From assembly GCF_005845035.1 (NCBI RefSeq), contig NZ_SPFO01000003.1, forward strand, positions 1-64,000: 64,000 nt of DNA, read 5' to 3'. The notes beneath the pieces are model-generated. The model did no database searches, was not told the origin of the DNA, and saw nothing but the letters and a program-made list of their open reading frames with translations. Shown here one piece after another: positions 19,465 to 28,692 of the stretch (the stretch's first letter is position 1; every line of letters begins with the position of its first letter). This DNA comes from Collinsella aerofaciens (lineage in GTDB: Bacteria; Actinomycetota; Coriobacteriia; Coriobacteriales; Coriobacteriaceae). Made by a program: the position numbers and the translations under genes.

Positions 19465-20946
19465 TTAGCGATGGAAGAAACCGCGGCGCTCAAACTTGGG
19501 CTCGCAGCACACGTTGATACCCAGTTTGCGCAGTACCGTCTCGTCCGTCGGCGAGATGATCACGCTGAAGAAGGCATCGCAACCGCGCAGCTGCTCCAGG
19601 CCCGAAAGGACGCGAGCGGCCGTCTCACTCGTGGCCGAGGTGATCGACAGCGCCATAAGCGTCTCGTCGGTGTGGAGGCGCGGGTTTTTGCTGCCCAGGA
19701 AATGCGTCTTGAGCTTGCTGATGGGCTCGATCGCCTCATCGCTAATGACCTCGAGCTCAAGGCCGACGCCCGAGACATGCTTGAGGGCGTTCATAATGAG
19801 CGAACTTGCGGCGCCCAGGCGCGTGGAAGTCTTGCCGGTCACCACGGAGCCATCGGGCATGACCATGGCACCCACGGGACCACCCGTCAGCTGCTCCCTG
19901 GTGAGGGCCGCCGAGCGCGCCGGTGAGTAGTTCTTATCGATGCCGGCTTTCTTCATAATAATCTTGAGACGGTCGACTTGCTCATCGCCCACGCCGGTAC
20001 GGCGCACATTTTCGACCGCGGTAAAGTAGCGGCGGACGATCTCCATCTTGGAAGCATCGCGGCAGGCATCGTCATCGGTGATGGCAAAGCCGACCATATT
20101 GACGCCCATGTCCGTAGGGCTCTGGTAGGGGCTCTTGCCCAAAATCTTTTCCATCAGGGCACGGACTACCGGGAAGGCCTCGACGTCGCGGTTGTAGTTG
20201 ACCGTGGTTTTGTTGTAGGCCTCCAGGTGGAAGGAGTCGATGATATTGGCGTCATCGAGGTCTGCCGTGGCGGCCTCGTAGGCAATGTTGACCGGATGCG
20301 TAAGGGGCAGATTCCAAACCGGGAAGGTCTCGAATTTGGCATAGCCGGCGGCCGTGCCATGCTTGTGCTCGTGATGGAGCTGAGACAGGCAGGTGGCAAG
20401 CTTGCCCGAGCCAGGACCGGGGGCAGTGACCACGACGAGCGGTCGGGTGGTCTCAACAAACTCGTTCTTGCCGTAGCCATCGTCGGACACGATCAGATCG
20501 ACATCGTGCGGATACCCCTCGATGGGATAGTGCAGCTTGGCGGGAATACCGAGCGCGTTCAGGCGGTTGCGGAACACATCGGCAGCAGGCTGGCCGGCGT
20601 ACTGGGTGATGACCACAGCCGCGACAGCAAAGCCGTTGCCGCGGAACAGGTCAACCAGGCGCAGCACATCCTCGTCATAGGTAATGCCGAGGTCACCACG
20701 AGCCTTGTTTTTCTCGATGTGGTTCGCGTTGATCGCGATGATAACCTCGACATCGTCGGCGATGCTCTTGAGCATGCGGAACTTGCTGTCCGGTTCAAAA
20801 CCCGGCAGCACGCGGCTCGCATGATAGTCATCGAACAGCTTACCGCCAAACTCCAAATACAGCTTGCCACCAAACTGCGAGATGCGCTCCTTAATGTGAG
20901 CAGCCTGCAGCTCGATATACTTCGCGTTGTCGAAACCCTGGCGCAT
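19465..20946 (-). CDS. DUF1846 family protein
   Basis: This is a 493-residue soluble protein matching the DUF1846 family, which is found in Firmicutes and Actinobacteria and has no firmly assigned reaction. Typical stretches are FDNAKYIELQAAHI near the start, LEFGGKLFDDYHASRVLPGF, and the nucleotide-like segment TAPGPGSGKLATCLSQLHHE. The start at 20946 has GGGAG six bases upstream; an in-frame ATG eight codons earlier is less likely. No close neighbour suggests a pathway. Confidence 0.85.
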   Translation of the reverse strand: MRQGFDNAKYIELQAAHIKERISQFGGKLYLEFGGKLFDDYHASRVLPGFEPDSKFRMLKSIADDVEVIIAINANHIEKNKARGDLGITYDEDVLRLVDLFRGNGFAVAAVVITQYAGQPAADVFRNRLNALGIPAKLHYPIEGYPHDVDLIVSDDGYGKNEFVETTRPLVVVTAPGPGSGKLATCLSQLHHEHKHGTAAGYAKFETFPVWNLPLTHPVNIAYEAATADLDDANIIDSFHLEAYNKTTVNYNRDVEAFPVVRALMEKILGKSPYQSPTDMGVNMVGFAITDDDACRDASKMEIVRRYFTAVENVRRTGVGDEQVDRLKIIMKKAGIDKNYSPARSAALTREQLTGGPVGAMVMPDGSVVTGKTSTRLGAASSLIMNALKHVSGVGLELEVISDEAIEPISKLKTHFLGSKNPRLHTDETLMALSITSATSETAARVLSGLEQLRGCDAFFSVIISPTDETVLRKLGINVCCEPKFERRGFFHR

Positions 20947-21053
20947 ATATGGCTCCCGTCCCGTTTCCATTTAATGTTCTAGGCGATTATAACGGAGCAG
21001 ACCCTCCCCAACGCCCAAGCAATCAACTGGCACCAACCAAACACGCCATCGAT

Positions 21054-21122
21054 AAGTTGCGGTGAAATAGTTCCCGTTTAACCCCTCAAGACGGCCAAAC
21101 AGGAACTATTCCACCGCAACTT
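21054..21122. repeat. 26-base imperfect inverted repeat
   Basis: The arms at 21054-21079 and 21097-21122 match at 24 of 26 positions (AAGTTGCGGTGAAATAGTTC and its partner) around a 17-base loop. The plus-strand side is followed by CCCCTTTTT. It does not fall just after a plus-strand gene, so it looks like an intergenic repeat rather than an ordinary terminator. Confidence 0.65.
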
Positions 21123-21170
21123 CCCCTTTTTGGCGCAAACTAACCTGACCCCTTTGCATCAATAATGGCA

Positions 21171-21298
21171 GCGCCGCAGGTTGAGCATAAGTCAGTGAGC
21201 GACGTCCAGGACGTACAAGTTGGCATGAAAAAGGCAAGGCATAGACCTTTTGGTCATGCCTTGCCTTTTGAATGACAAATTGTCGTCCTGGGCGGCGC
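21171..21298. repeat. Nested three-layer inverted-repeat element
   Basis: Three concentric stems are visible: an outer GCGCCGC/GCGGCGC, a middle CCAGGACG/CGTCCTGG with adjoining ACAAG/AATTG, and a 12-bp inner AAGGCAAGGCAT/ATGCCTTGCCTT extended by GACC/GGTC. It contains no ORF and no transposase signal. Confidence 0.6.
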
Positions 21299-21311
21299 GC
21301 AGCGTCGACTG

Positions 21312-21479
21312 GTTGCGCGGTTCGTAGAACCGCGCAACATGAGAGCGCCCCCTCCCGCGCACGGAACGGAAGGGGGCTAAAGGTAGGAGTCTACCGGTGG
21401 GTTTACCCCACCGGACAGACGATGACCAGGTGATCCTCTACAGGATCGTCAAGGTTTCCGTGGGGTACCCGTTGGGTAC
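21312..21479 (-). ncRNA. Structured 3' UTR or small RNA after the YfcC carrier
   Basis: On the minus strand, directly after the carrier stop codon, five hairpins follow each other: TACCCAACGGGTA, GATCCT/AGGATC, CCGGTGGG/CCCACCGG, GCCCCCTTCC/GGAGGGGGC and a perfect 12-bp GTTGCGCGGTTC/GAACCGCGCAAC. There is no coding potential. It may be a stabilising 3' UTR; no known RNA family is recognised. Confidence 0.4.
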
Positions 21480-22958
21480 TTAGATCAACACGCAGGCGAC
21501 GGTCAGGATGATGGCGCAGACGACAGAGAGCGCGACGATGAGCTTAAGGGCAAACTTGAGCCAGGTCGTCCACTCGATCTTGGCCAGGGCGAGACCGCCC
21601 ATGATGGCGCCGGAGGTCGGGGTGAACAGGTTCACGACACCGATGGCGGCGGAGAAGATCATGACCATGACCTCGGGCGAGAAGCCGAGCTTAACAGCCA
21701 GCGGTCCCATGATGGGCATGGAGACGGTAGCCATACCGGAGGTCGAGGGGATCAGGAAGGACAGGCCGAAGTAGACCAGGAAGCTCATGGGAGCGAAGAT
21801 CACGCCGGACAGGCCAGCCAGGGCATTGGCGGCAGCGTCGAGGACGTAGACGTCGAGGCCGGTGTTAGCCATGAGGACGGAGATACCACGGGCGAGGGCG
21901 ATGACGAGAACAACGGACATCATGTCGGCAGCGCCGGTGATGAAGGTGTTAACAATCTGCTTCTCGGACAGGCCACCGATGATACCGATCAGGACGGCCA
22001 TGAGGAAGAACCAGGTGGAAGCCTCGTCGAAGTACCACTGGCCAATGGGCAGGCCGGTGATCAGGGCAGACCAGCCCTGGACGACGGCGTTACCGTCGGC
22101 GTCGTAGACAGCGCCAGCGTCGAAGAAGTTGGCGACGCCCTCGTTGAGGTCGGCCAGCGGGATGAAGCCGACGATCATGACGACGAAGGTGAAGGCGAAG
22201 GCGATCAGAACACCCTTCTGACGACCGGTGAGCTTGACCTCCTTGTGGACCTCGGAAGCAGCCTTGCCGTGAGCTTCTTCGGCGTCCTTGAGCTCCTGCA
22301 TCGACAGGATGGTAGAACCCTTGTCAGCCTTGACCTTCTTGGCATAGCTCATCACGAAGACGATGGACATAGCGGTAGTGACAATCCACAGGACGGCACC
22401 GAGGCCGATGATGATGGACTGGTTGACCTCAATGCCAACGCCGGTCAGAGCGTCGACGGCAGCGCCGACGGCGAACGGGTTAACCGTGGAGCCCAGGCAG
22501 CCGCAGCCAGCGCCGAGCAGGACGGTAGCGGCGCCGACCATCGGGTCGAAGCCAGCGGCCATCATGGTAGCGGCGAGCAGGGCGTAGAAGGGAACGGTCT
22601 CCTCGCACATACCATAAGTGGTACCACCGAGGGAGAAGATGAACATCAGCACGGGAATGAGCATAATCTCGTTGCCCTTAAGCTTCTGCACCAGAACGGC
22701 GATGCCGTTGTCCAGAGCGCCGGTCTCGGTCATCATGCCGAGGAAGCCGCCCAGGATCATAACGAAGAGGCAGACGGGCAGAGCGTCAGCGAAGCCCTTA
22801 ATCGGGGCGGTGCAGAAATCGCTCAGACGGGCGGCAGTAACCGCGCCGCCGGACGTGCCGGAGACGATAACGGTAATCACTGCGACAATTGCCAGCAGAG
22901 CAAGAAGAATGGTGAACGATGAAGGCATACCGCGCTTTTTCTTAGCGGTCTCAGTCAT
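21480..22958 (-). CDS. YfcC-family carrier, putative arginine/ornithine exchanger
   Basis: This is a polytopic inner-membrane protein of 492 residues with about 12 hydrophobic segments and a central hydrophilic loop near residues 215-245. FSLGGTTYGMCEETVPFYAL is characteristic of the YfcC (C4-dicarboxylate/basic amino acid carrier) family. It is third in an arcA-arcB-carrier unit, which suggests that it imports arginine and exports ornithine; the substrate is inferred from context. I prefer the ATG at 22958 (GGGGGG nine bases upstream); 22967 is also possible. Carbamate kinase is not encoded next to it. Confidence 0.85.
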   Translation of the reverse strand: MTETAKKKRGMPSSFTILLALLAIVAVITVIVSGTSGGAVTAARLSDFCTAPIKGFADALPVCLFVMILGGFLGMMTETGALDNGIAVLVQKLKGNEIMLIPVLMFIFSLGGTTYGMCEETVPFYALLAATMMAAGFDPMVGAATVLLGAGCGCLGSTVNPFAVGAAVDALTGVGIEVNQSIIIGLGAVLWIVTTAMSIVFVMSYAKKVKADKGSTILSMQELKDAEEAHGKAASEVHKEVKLTGRQKGVLIAFAFTFVVMIVGFIPLADLNEGVANFFDAGAVYDADGNAVVQGWSALITGLPIGQWYFDEASTWFFLMAVLIGIIGGLSEKQIVNTFITGAADMMSVVLVIALARGISVLMANTGLDVYVLDAAANALAGLSGVIFAPMSFLVYFGLSFLIPSTSGMATVSMPIMGPLAVKLGFSPEVMVMIFSAAIGVVNLFTPTSGAIMGGLALAKIEWTTWLKFALKLIVALSVVCAIILTVACVLI

Positions 22959-23050
22959 AGTTCTCATCCCCCCTTCATAAATCATTTACTGATCTCGCCA
23001 GAAGCGGCTCTTCCGTGCCGTGCCTGCCGCTTGATGCGAGATTATTACGA

Positions 23051-23090
23051 GATAAAACCGCTCGGGGTGTGCAGCAATACACCCCGAGCG
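23051..23090 (-). terminator. Intra-operon terminator after arcB
   Basis: A perfect 12-bp stem, CGCTCGGGGTGT/ACACCCCGAGCG, is followed on the minus strand by GTTTTATC. It lies 15 bases after the arcB stop and could lower expression of the downstream carrier. Confidence 0.65.
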
Positions 23091-23105
23091 AGATGCTAGA
23101 TGCTC

Positions 23106-24101
23106 TTACTTGAGCGTGGCGTACATGACAGCCTTAATGGTGTGCATGCGGTTCTCGGCCTCGTCGAAGACCTTGGAAGCGGGGCTCTCGAAGACCTCGT
23201 CGGTGACCTCCTGCTCGGTGATGCCGAACTGCTCGCACTTCTCGGCGCCAATGGTGGTGTTGGTGTCGTGGAAGCTGGGCAGGCAGTGCAGGAAGATAGC
23301 ACCCGGGTTGGCCATAGCCATGACCTCGGAGGTGACACGATACGGGGTGAGCTGAGCGATGCGCTCGGCCCAGACCTCGTCGGGCTCGCCCATGGAGACC
23401 CACACGTCGGTGTAGATAACGTCGGCACCGGTGACGCCGTCCTTGACGTCGGTGGTCAGCTTGATGGTGCAGCCGTTAGCCTCGGCGATGGGCTTGCAGG
23501 CCTCGATGACGTCGTCAGCGGGCATGCACTCCTCGGGGCCGCAGGCCACAAAGTTCATGCCGAGCTTGGAGCAGACGACCATGAGGGAGCGAGCGACATT
23601 GTTCTTGCAGTCGCCCATGAAGACGAGGGTCTTGCCCTTGATGTCGTAGTTGAAGTTCTCCTGGACGGTCAGGATGTCGGCGAGCATCTGGGTGGGGTGC
23701 CACTCGGTGGTCAGGCCGTTCCACACGGGCACGCCGGACTTAGCAGCGAGCTCCTCGACGTCGTCCTGGGCAAAGCCACGGAACTCGATGCCGTCATACA
23801 TGCGGCCGAGAACGCGGGCGGTGTCCTCGATGGACTCCTTCTTGCCCATCTGCGACGAACCCGGATCGAGGTAGGTGACGCCCATGCCCAGATCCATGCC
23901 GCCGACCTCGAAGGCGCAGCGGGTACGAGTGGAGGTCTTCTGGAAGAGCAGAACGATATTCTTGCCCTCGAGATAGCGGTGCGGAACGCCAGCGCGCTTC
24001 ATATCCTTGAAGTTCTTGGAGAGCTTGAGCAGGTACTCGATCTCCTCGGTGGTGAGGTCGAGAAGCTTGAGGAAGCTACGGCCGGAGAGGTTAACACCCA
24101 T
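23106..24101 (-). CDS. arcB: Ornithine carbamoyltransferase
   Basis: This enzyme interconverts citrulline plus phosphate with ornithine plus carbamoyl phosphate. Motifs are STRTRCAFE (carbamoyl phosphate), HPTQMLAD, and HCLPSFHD near the C-terminus. The length of 331 residues fits. Placement directly after arginine deiminase supports the catabolic ArcB role; an anabolic ArgF cannot be excluded by sequence. Codon choice is strongly GC-biased, as for arcA, suggesting high expression. Confidence 0.95.
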   Translation of the reverse strand: MGVNLSGRSFLKLLDLTTEEIEYLLKLSKNFKDMKRAGVPHRYLEGKNIVLLFQKTSTRTRCAFEVGGMDLGMGVTYLDPGSSQMGKKESIEDTARVLGRMYDGIEFRGFAQDDVEELAAKSGVPVWNGLTTEWHPTQMLADILTVQENFNYDIKGKTLVFMGDCKNNVARSLMVVCSKLGMNFVACGPEECMPADDVIEACKPIAEANGCTIKLTTDVKDGVTGADVIYTDVWVSMGEPDEVWAERIAQLTPYRVTSEVMAMANPGAIFLHCLPSFHDTNTTIGAEKCEQFGITEQEVTDEVFESPASKVFDEAENRMHTIKAVMYATLK

Positions 24102-24154
24102 GGTTCGATTCCTTTCGAAGAAATGAATTACGTAAGTATTAGTGTTGCCCGTTT

Positions 24155-24195
24155 AACGGGCGAAGCCGGTGCGGTTGTAGGGGGACCGCACCGGA
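24155..24195 (-). other. Two hairpins in the arcA-arcB spacer
   Basis: A perfect 10-bp stem, CCGGTGCGGT/ACCGCACCGG, is followed on the minus strand by a GCCCGTTTAACGGGC palindrome. No T tract follows, so an mRNA processing or stability element is more likely than a terminator. Confidence 0.4.
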
Positions 24196-24206
24196 AACGG
24201 AAAGAC

Positions 24207-25448
24207 TTAGAGGTCCTCGCGCCAGAAGGGCATGCTCATGCAGCGCGGGCCGCCGCGGCCGCGGGAGAGCTCGGCGGAGGGCACGACGAGAAGGTCCAGG
24301 CCCTCCTTGTACAGCACGTCGTTGGTGACGGTGTTGCGGGCGTAGACGCAGATCTTGCCGGGCTCGACGCACAGGGTGTTGGAGCCGTCGTTCCACTGCT
24401 CGCGGGAGGCCGCGATCGGGTCGCCGCCGCCGCAGGGGATCAGCTTGACCTGGTCGACGCCGGTGGCGTCCTCCAGGACGTGCTCGAGGGTGTCCTCGAT
24501 CAGGCGGATGTTCACGTCGCCCGGGTTCTTGCCGGCGGTCAGCTCGTAGACGCGCAGGGTGCCCATGATGGCGGGGTGGATCGTGAACTTATCGACGTCG
24601 ATCTGGGTGAAGACCGTGTCGAGGTGCATGAAGGCGCGCGAGACCGGGATGTCGAAGGCCAGGATGCGCTCGACCTTGGAGTCGGAGTTCCAGAAGATGT
24701 TCTGGGCCATGACGTCGATCGCGGCGGCCTGGGTGCGCTGGGAGATGCCGACGGCGAGGGTCTTCTCGTTGATGTTCAGCACGTCGCCGCCCTCGGTGTG
24801 GAACTGGCAGTCGCGGCGGAAGTACAGCGAGACGTCCTTGTAGTCGGGGTGGTACTTGAAGATGTACTTGCCGTACAGGGTCTCGCGGTTGCGGGTGACC
24901 GAGTACATGCGGTTGAGGTTGACGCCCTCGCCGATGACCGCGAACGGGTCGCGGGTGAAGTAGAGGTTGGGCATCGGGTCGATGATCAGGTCGGACTCGG
25001 ACTCGGAGTTGACCAGGGAGTCGAGGGTCGTGGACGCCGTGAGGGGCATGTCGATCTCGGACTTGGTCATGCCGGCCATGGTCTTCTTGACGAACTCGAG
25101 GTTGTCCTCGATGGAGTCCAGCTTCTCGCGGACGATCTGCGGCATGTGCTGGCCGCGGATGCCGGCCTCGGCGATGTACTGGTCGGTGAACTCGGCGCGG
25201 GCGCCGGGGACCTGGTCGAACACCTCGGCGACGAGGTTCTCGAGATAGAGGACCTCCACGCCCTGGTCCCTCAGGATCTGGGCGAAGGTGTCGTGCTCCT
25301 GCTGCGCGACCTCCAGGAACGGGACGTCGTCGAACAGGAGTCGCTCGAGCTCGTCGGGCGGCAGGTTGAGGAGCTCGTCGCCGGGACGGTGCAGGCAGAC
25401 CTTCCTGAGCTTGCCGATCTCGGAAGGCACGTGCAGACCTTTCGTCAT
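24207..25448 (-). CDS. arcA: Arginine deiminase
   Basis: ArcA hydrolyses arginine to citrulline and ammonia, the first step of the ATP-yielding deiminase pathway. FTRDPFA, FHTEGGDVLNI, HLDTVFT (catalytic His region) and the C-terminal GGPRCMSMPFWRED, carrying the nucleophilic Cys, are visible. Length is the usual 413 residues. AGGAGG precedes the ATG. It is the promoter-proximal gene of the arc unit. Codon use is very GC-rich and uniform compared with neighbours such as the MFS gene. Confidence 0.98.
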   Translation of the reverse strand: MTKGLHVPSEIGKLRKVCLHRPGDELLNLPPDELERLLFDDVPFLEVAQQEHDTFAQILRDQGVEVLYLENLVAEVFDQVPGARAEFTDQYIAEAGIRGQHMPQIVREKLDSIEDNLEFVKKTMAGMTKSEIDMPLTASTTLDSLVNSESESDLIIDPMPNLYFTRDPFAVIGEGVNLNRMYSVTRNRETLYGKYIFKYHPDYKDVSLYFRRDCQFHTEGGDVLNINEKTLAVGISQRTQAAAIDVMAQNIFWNSDSKVERILAFDIPVSRAFMHLDTVFTQIDVDKFTIHPAIMGTLRVYELTAGKNPGDVNIRLIEDTLEHVLEDATGVDQVKLIPCGGGDPIAASREQWNDGSNTLCVEPGKICVYARNTVTNDVLYKEGLDLLVVPSAELSRGRGGPRCMSMPFWREDL

Positions 25449-25999
25449 GGCCTCCTACCTTTCTTTCGGGCCTTACTGGCCGAATGTATCAGCGCCCCTC
25501 TGTATGGGACGCTGCTTGCTGACAGCTCTAGTTATATCCAAAAACCACCTGCAATTCCACCTCGCCCCCGAACGGTCAGCAAAGTGCGATGAACGGTATA
25601 TCGCATATGATTCTCCCATGATGCACTTCGGTTCTCTAAAGCAGGTTTTCAAAGGTAAATGTTCTTTTTTCTAAGGAATTAAGCTAGATTGCACAAATAT
25701 TTTCATGTTTAGGAATTGCATAGCTAAAACGGTTTTCTGCATATATATGTCGTTTGTCCATGATTCAATTTGGATTCGATTATATTCAGCTCGCAATCAT
25801 TCTTATTCATACATCCTCACCAGTTGAGTATGGATATAGATTGTTTCCAAACGAGTTGGACAGTTAGTTGCATGCCTTGTCAGCGTAAGAAGTAGGTAAA
25901 GATACCGTTCGCACAATACGTCCGTGCCACAAGTCGACTAAATTGAGACAATAGTGAATAGGGTTAGGCTACCGTCCCCTGCGGGGACTGAACGGACAG
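25449..25999. other. AT-rich divergent control region between arcA and ppk
   Basis: This 550-base spacer is markedly AT-rich compared with its surroundings and holds no credible gene. It must carry promoters for arcA (minus) and ppk (plus). The ArgR-like TGAAT array is listed separately. I see no riboswitch or terminator. Confidence 0.5.
25763..25811 (-). promoter_or_regulatory. Candidate ArgR operator array
   Basis: On the minus strand three TGAAT half-sites begin at 25809, 25788 and 25767, exactly 21 bases apart. The first lies in TATGAATAAGAATGATTG, which matches the first half of the ARG-box form TNTGAATWWWWATTCA. ArgR sites commonly occur in pairs about 21 bases apart. The array lies more than 300 bases upstream of arcA, far for simple repression. 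Confidence 0.35.
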
Positions 26000-28579
26000 A
26001 TGCATATGCCGAGCAAAATCGAAAAAAAGCAAGCCGCCGCAAAGCTGCGCAAACCGCCTCGCGACTTCTCGTACACGCAGAACCGAGAGCTCAGCTGGCT
26101 ACGCTTTGACAACCGTGTGCTTGACGAAGCCTTCGATGAGACCGTTCCGCTGTTCGAGCGTCTAAAGTTCGTGTCGATTTTCGAGTCTAACCTCGACGAG
26201 TTTCTCATGGTGCGCGTGGGCGGCCTGTCCGATCTGGCAGAGCTCAAAAAACAACCTGTCGACAACAAGAGCAATATGACCGCCTCCGAACAGGTCGATG
26301 CTGTCATGGCCGAAATGCCCGGGCTCCTTACCCGTTGGGAGTCCATCTTTAAGAGCATCGAGGGCAAGCTCGACACCTTGGGCGTTCACCGCGCCCGCAT
26401 CGATTCGCTTACGCCCGAGGAGCGCACCTTTGTAACCCGCTACTTCCAGGCCTACGTGTCGCCGGTCATCTCGCCGCTGGTCATCGATCCTCGCCACCCC
26501 TTCCCCAACCTACGCAATGGCGCGCTCTATCTGGCCTGTGGTCTGGACGGCGCCACCGACGAGGAGAGCCTGCTGGGCCTTATCGAGATTCCCGCCTCGA
26601 TGAACCGCGTGGTCGAGATCCCCTCGCCCACCGGCACCTACTCCTACATCTTGCTCGAGGACGTCATCCTCGCCTGCCTGGACAGCTGCTTTGGCTCCTA
26701 TAAGCCGCTGGATCGTGCGCTGATCCGCGTCACCCGCAACGCCGACATCGATCCGGACGGCGAGGGCGTCGAAGAGGAAGAGGACTACCGCCAGCACATG
26801 AAGCGCATCCTCAAGAAGCGCCTGCGTCTGCAGCCGGTAGTGCTCGCGGTCTCGGGGTCGCTCGAGAAGGCAACGCTCAAGACCATCCGCAAGGCGCTCG
26901 AGCTTTCGCGCCGCTCTGTCTTTACCTGCGATATCCCGCTCGACCTGGGCTACGTCTTTGGCATTGAGGGCAAGATTCCCGAGCACCTGCGCAACGAGCT
27001 GCTCTTTACGCCGTTTAGGCCGCAGCCCAATCCCACCATCGACATGACCCGCTCCATCCGCGAGCAGGTGCTGCAGCACGACAAGCTGCTCTTTTATCCC
27101 TACGAGGCCATGAACCCCTTCCTGGATCTGGTGCACGAGGCCGCCTACGACCCCGAGTGCATCTCGCTGCGCATCACGCTCTACCGCGTGGCCAAGCAGA
27201 GCCGCCTGTGCGAGTCGCTGATCGATGCTGCCGAGAACGGCAAAGAGGTCACGGTGCTCATGGAACTTCGTGCCCGCTTTGACGAGCAGAACAACATCGA
27301 GTGGGCCGAGCGCCTGGAAGAGGCCGGCTGCACCGTCATCTATGGTTCCGAGGGCTTTAAATGCCACTCAAAGATCTGCCAGCTCACCTATCGCGAGGGC
27401 ATGGCGCTAACGCGCCTCACGCTTTTGGGCACCGGCAACTTTAACGAGAAGACGGCCAAACTCTACAGCGACTTTATGCTCATGACAGCCCATCCCGGCA
27501 TCGGCGAGGACGCCAACCTGTTCTTCCGCAATCTGTCGCTGGGCAACCTGCGCGGCGACTACCGCTTCCTGGGTGTGGCGCCCGTCGGACTGAAACCGCT
27601 CATCATGCGCGGGCTTGACCGCGAGATCCAGCGCGCCCTTGCCGGCGAGCCCGCCCGCGTGTTCTTTAAGCTCAACTCGCTGACCGACCGCGAGGTTATC
27701 GACAAGATCGCCGAGGCATCGTGTGCCGGCGTGCGCGTAGACATGATCATCCGCGGCATCTCGTGCCTCAAGCCCGGTGTTCCGGGCAAGACCGAGAACG
27801 TGCATGTCCGCTCCATCGTCGGACGCTTTTTGGAGCACGCGCGCGTCTATGCTTTCGGCGTGGACTCGGACATGATTTACCTGAGCTCGGCAGACATGAT
27901 GACGCGCAACACCGAGCACCGCGTGGAGATTGCCTTCCCCGTGCTCGACCCCACCTGCCGCGCCCTAGTGCACGAGTACATGGGCATGCAGCTGCGCGAC
28001 AACGTGAAGGCCCGCAGCCTCACGAGCGACGGCACCTGGGTCCCCGTGGAGCGTGCAGAGGGTGAGAAACCCTTCAACTCGCAGGAAGCCCTGCTGGAGC
28101 GTGCCTATCGCAACGCCGAGGCCGCCGCGCAGCAGCGCGCACAGGAGAAGGAACGTGTGGCCGAGGAGGCCATTCAGGCCGATGTTGAACACGGGGCAGC
28201 TGCCAAACCGGAAGCGGTTGCAGCTCCCCCGGTGAATGAGCCCGAGGCTGCCGCAGAGCCCGCCGTGGAGAAAGCGCCCGAGCCCGCTACTGCGACTCCG
28301 GAGCCCGCCGCCGAGGCAAAGCCCGCCCCTGCTCCTGAGCCGCAGCCGGCCACACCCAAGGTCCAAGAGGTCCAGGCGACCGTCATTGAGCCCGAGCCTG
28401 CACCTGCACCTCAGCCCGATCCGCAGGTCATCAAGCCCGCACCCGAGACGAGCGCCCGTCGCGATAAGCCCGCCGGCAAGACCAAGGCCATCGAGCGCCA
28501 TCGCCCCGGCCGCGTGCGCATGGGCCTGGGTCTGATCGGCCTGGGTCTTAAGACGCTCATTACCGGCAAGACGAAATAG
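26000..28579 (+). CDS. ppk1: Polyphosphate kinase 1
   Basis: PPK1 reversibly makes inorganic polyphosphate from ATP at the membrane. The N-terminal domain (NRELSWLRFDNRVL), the head domain, and the two phospholipase-D-like catalytic domains are visible. Landmarks are LRITLYRVAKQSRL, MELRARFDEQNNI and FKCHSKICQL, the last containing the probable phospho-accepting His. The first roughly 700 residues equal a complete PPK1. The remaining 160 form a low-complexity tail rich in Ala, Pro and Glu, ending with a basic segment. The ribosome-binding site is weak; ATG at 26006 is an alternative start. Confidence 0.97.
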   Translation: MHMPSKIEKKQAAAKLRKPPRDFSYTQNRELSWLRFDNRVLDEAFDETVPLFERLKFVSIFESNLDEFLMVRVGGLSDLAELKKQPVDNKSNMTASEQVDAVMAEMPGLLTRWESIFKSIEGKLDTLGVHRARIDSLTPEERTFVTRYFQAYVSPVISPLVIDPRHPFPNLRNGALYLACGLDGATDEESLLGLIEIPASMNRVVEIPSPTGTYSYILLEDVILACLDSCFGSYKPLDRALIRVTRNADIDPDGEGVEEEEDYRQHMKRILKKRLRLQPVVLAVSGSLEKATLKTIRKALELSRRSVFTCDIPLDLGYVFGIEGKIPEHLRNELLFTPFRPQPNPTIDMTRSIREQVLQHDKLLFYPYEAMNPFLDLVHEAAYDPECISLRITLYRVAKQSRLCESLIDAAENGKEVTVLMELRARFDEQNNIEWAERLEEAGCTVIYGSEGFKCHSKICQLTYREGMALTRLTLLGTGNFNEKTAKLYSDFMLMTAHPGIGEDANLFFRNLSLGNLRGDYRFLGVAPVGLKPLIMRGLDREIQRALAGEPARVFFKLNSLTDREVIDKIAEASCAGVRVDMIIRGISCLKPGVPGKTENVHVRSIVGRFLEHARVYAFGVDSDMIYLSSADMMTRNTEHRVEIAFPVLDPTCRALVHEYMGMQLRDNVKARSLTSDGTWVPVERAEGEKPFNSQEALLERAYRNAEAAAQQRAQEKERVAEEAIQADVEHGAAAKPEAVAAPPVNEPEAAAEPAVEKAPEPATATPEPAAEAKPAPAPEPQPATPKVQEVQATVIEPEPAPAPQPDPQVIKPAPETSARRDKPAGKTKAIERHRPGRVRMGLGLIGLGLKTLITGKTK

Positions 28580-28603
28580 TCGTTTGTAGAAGCAGTTTGT
28601 AGA

Positions 28604-28647
28604 AGCGCCCCGCATTTGAGGAAAGCCTCGGATGCGGGGCGCTTTTC
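28604..28647 (+). terminator. Terminator of ppk1
   Basis: A 12-bp perfect stem, AGCGCCCCGCAT/ATGCGGGGCGCT, with further pairing near the loop is followed by TTTTCC, 25 bases after the stop codon. Confidence 0.85.
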
Positions 28648-28692
28648 CCTGCTACCATGGTGCGAACAACAACGCGAATGACAGGCAGGAAT

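Noticed and set aside
23100..25592. An 830-codon open frame on the plus strand opposite arcA and arcB
   Set aside because: It is the antisense shadow of two strongly GC-biased genes with clear enzymes on the minus strand; its translation is low-complexity and matches nothing.
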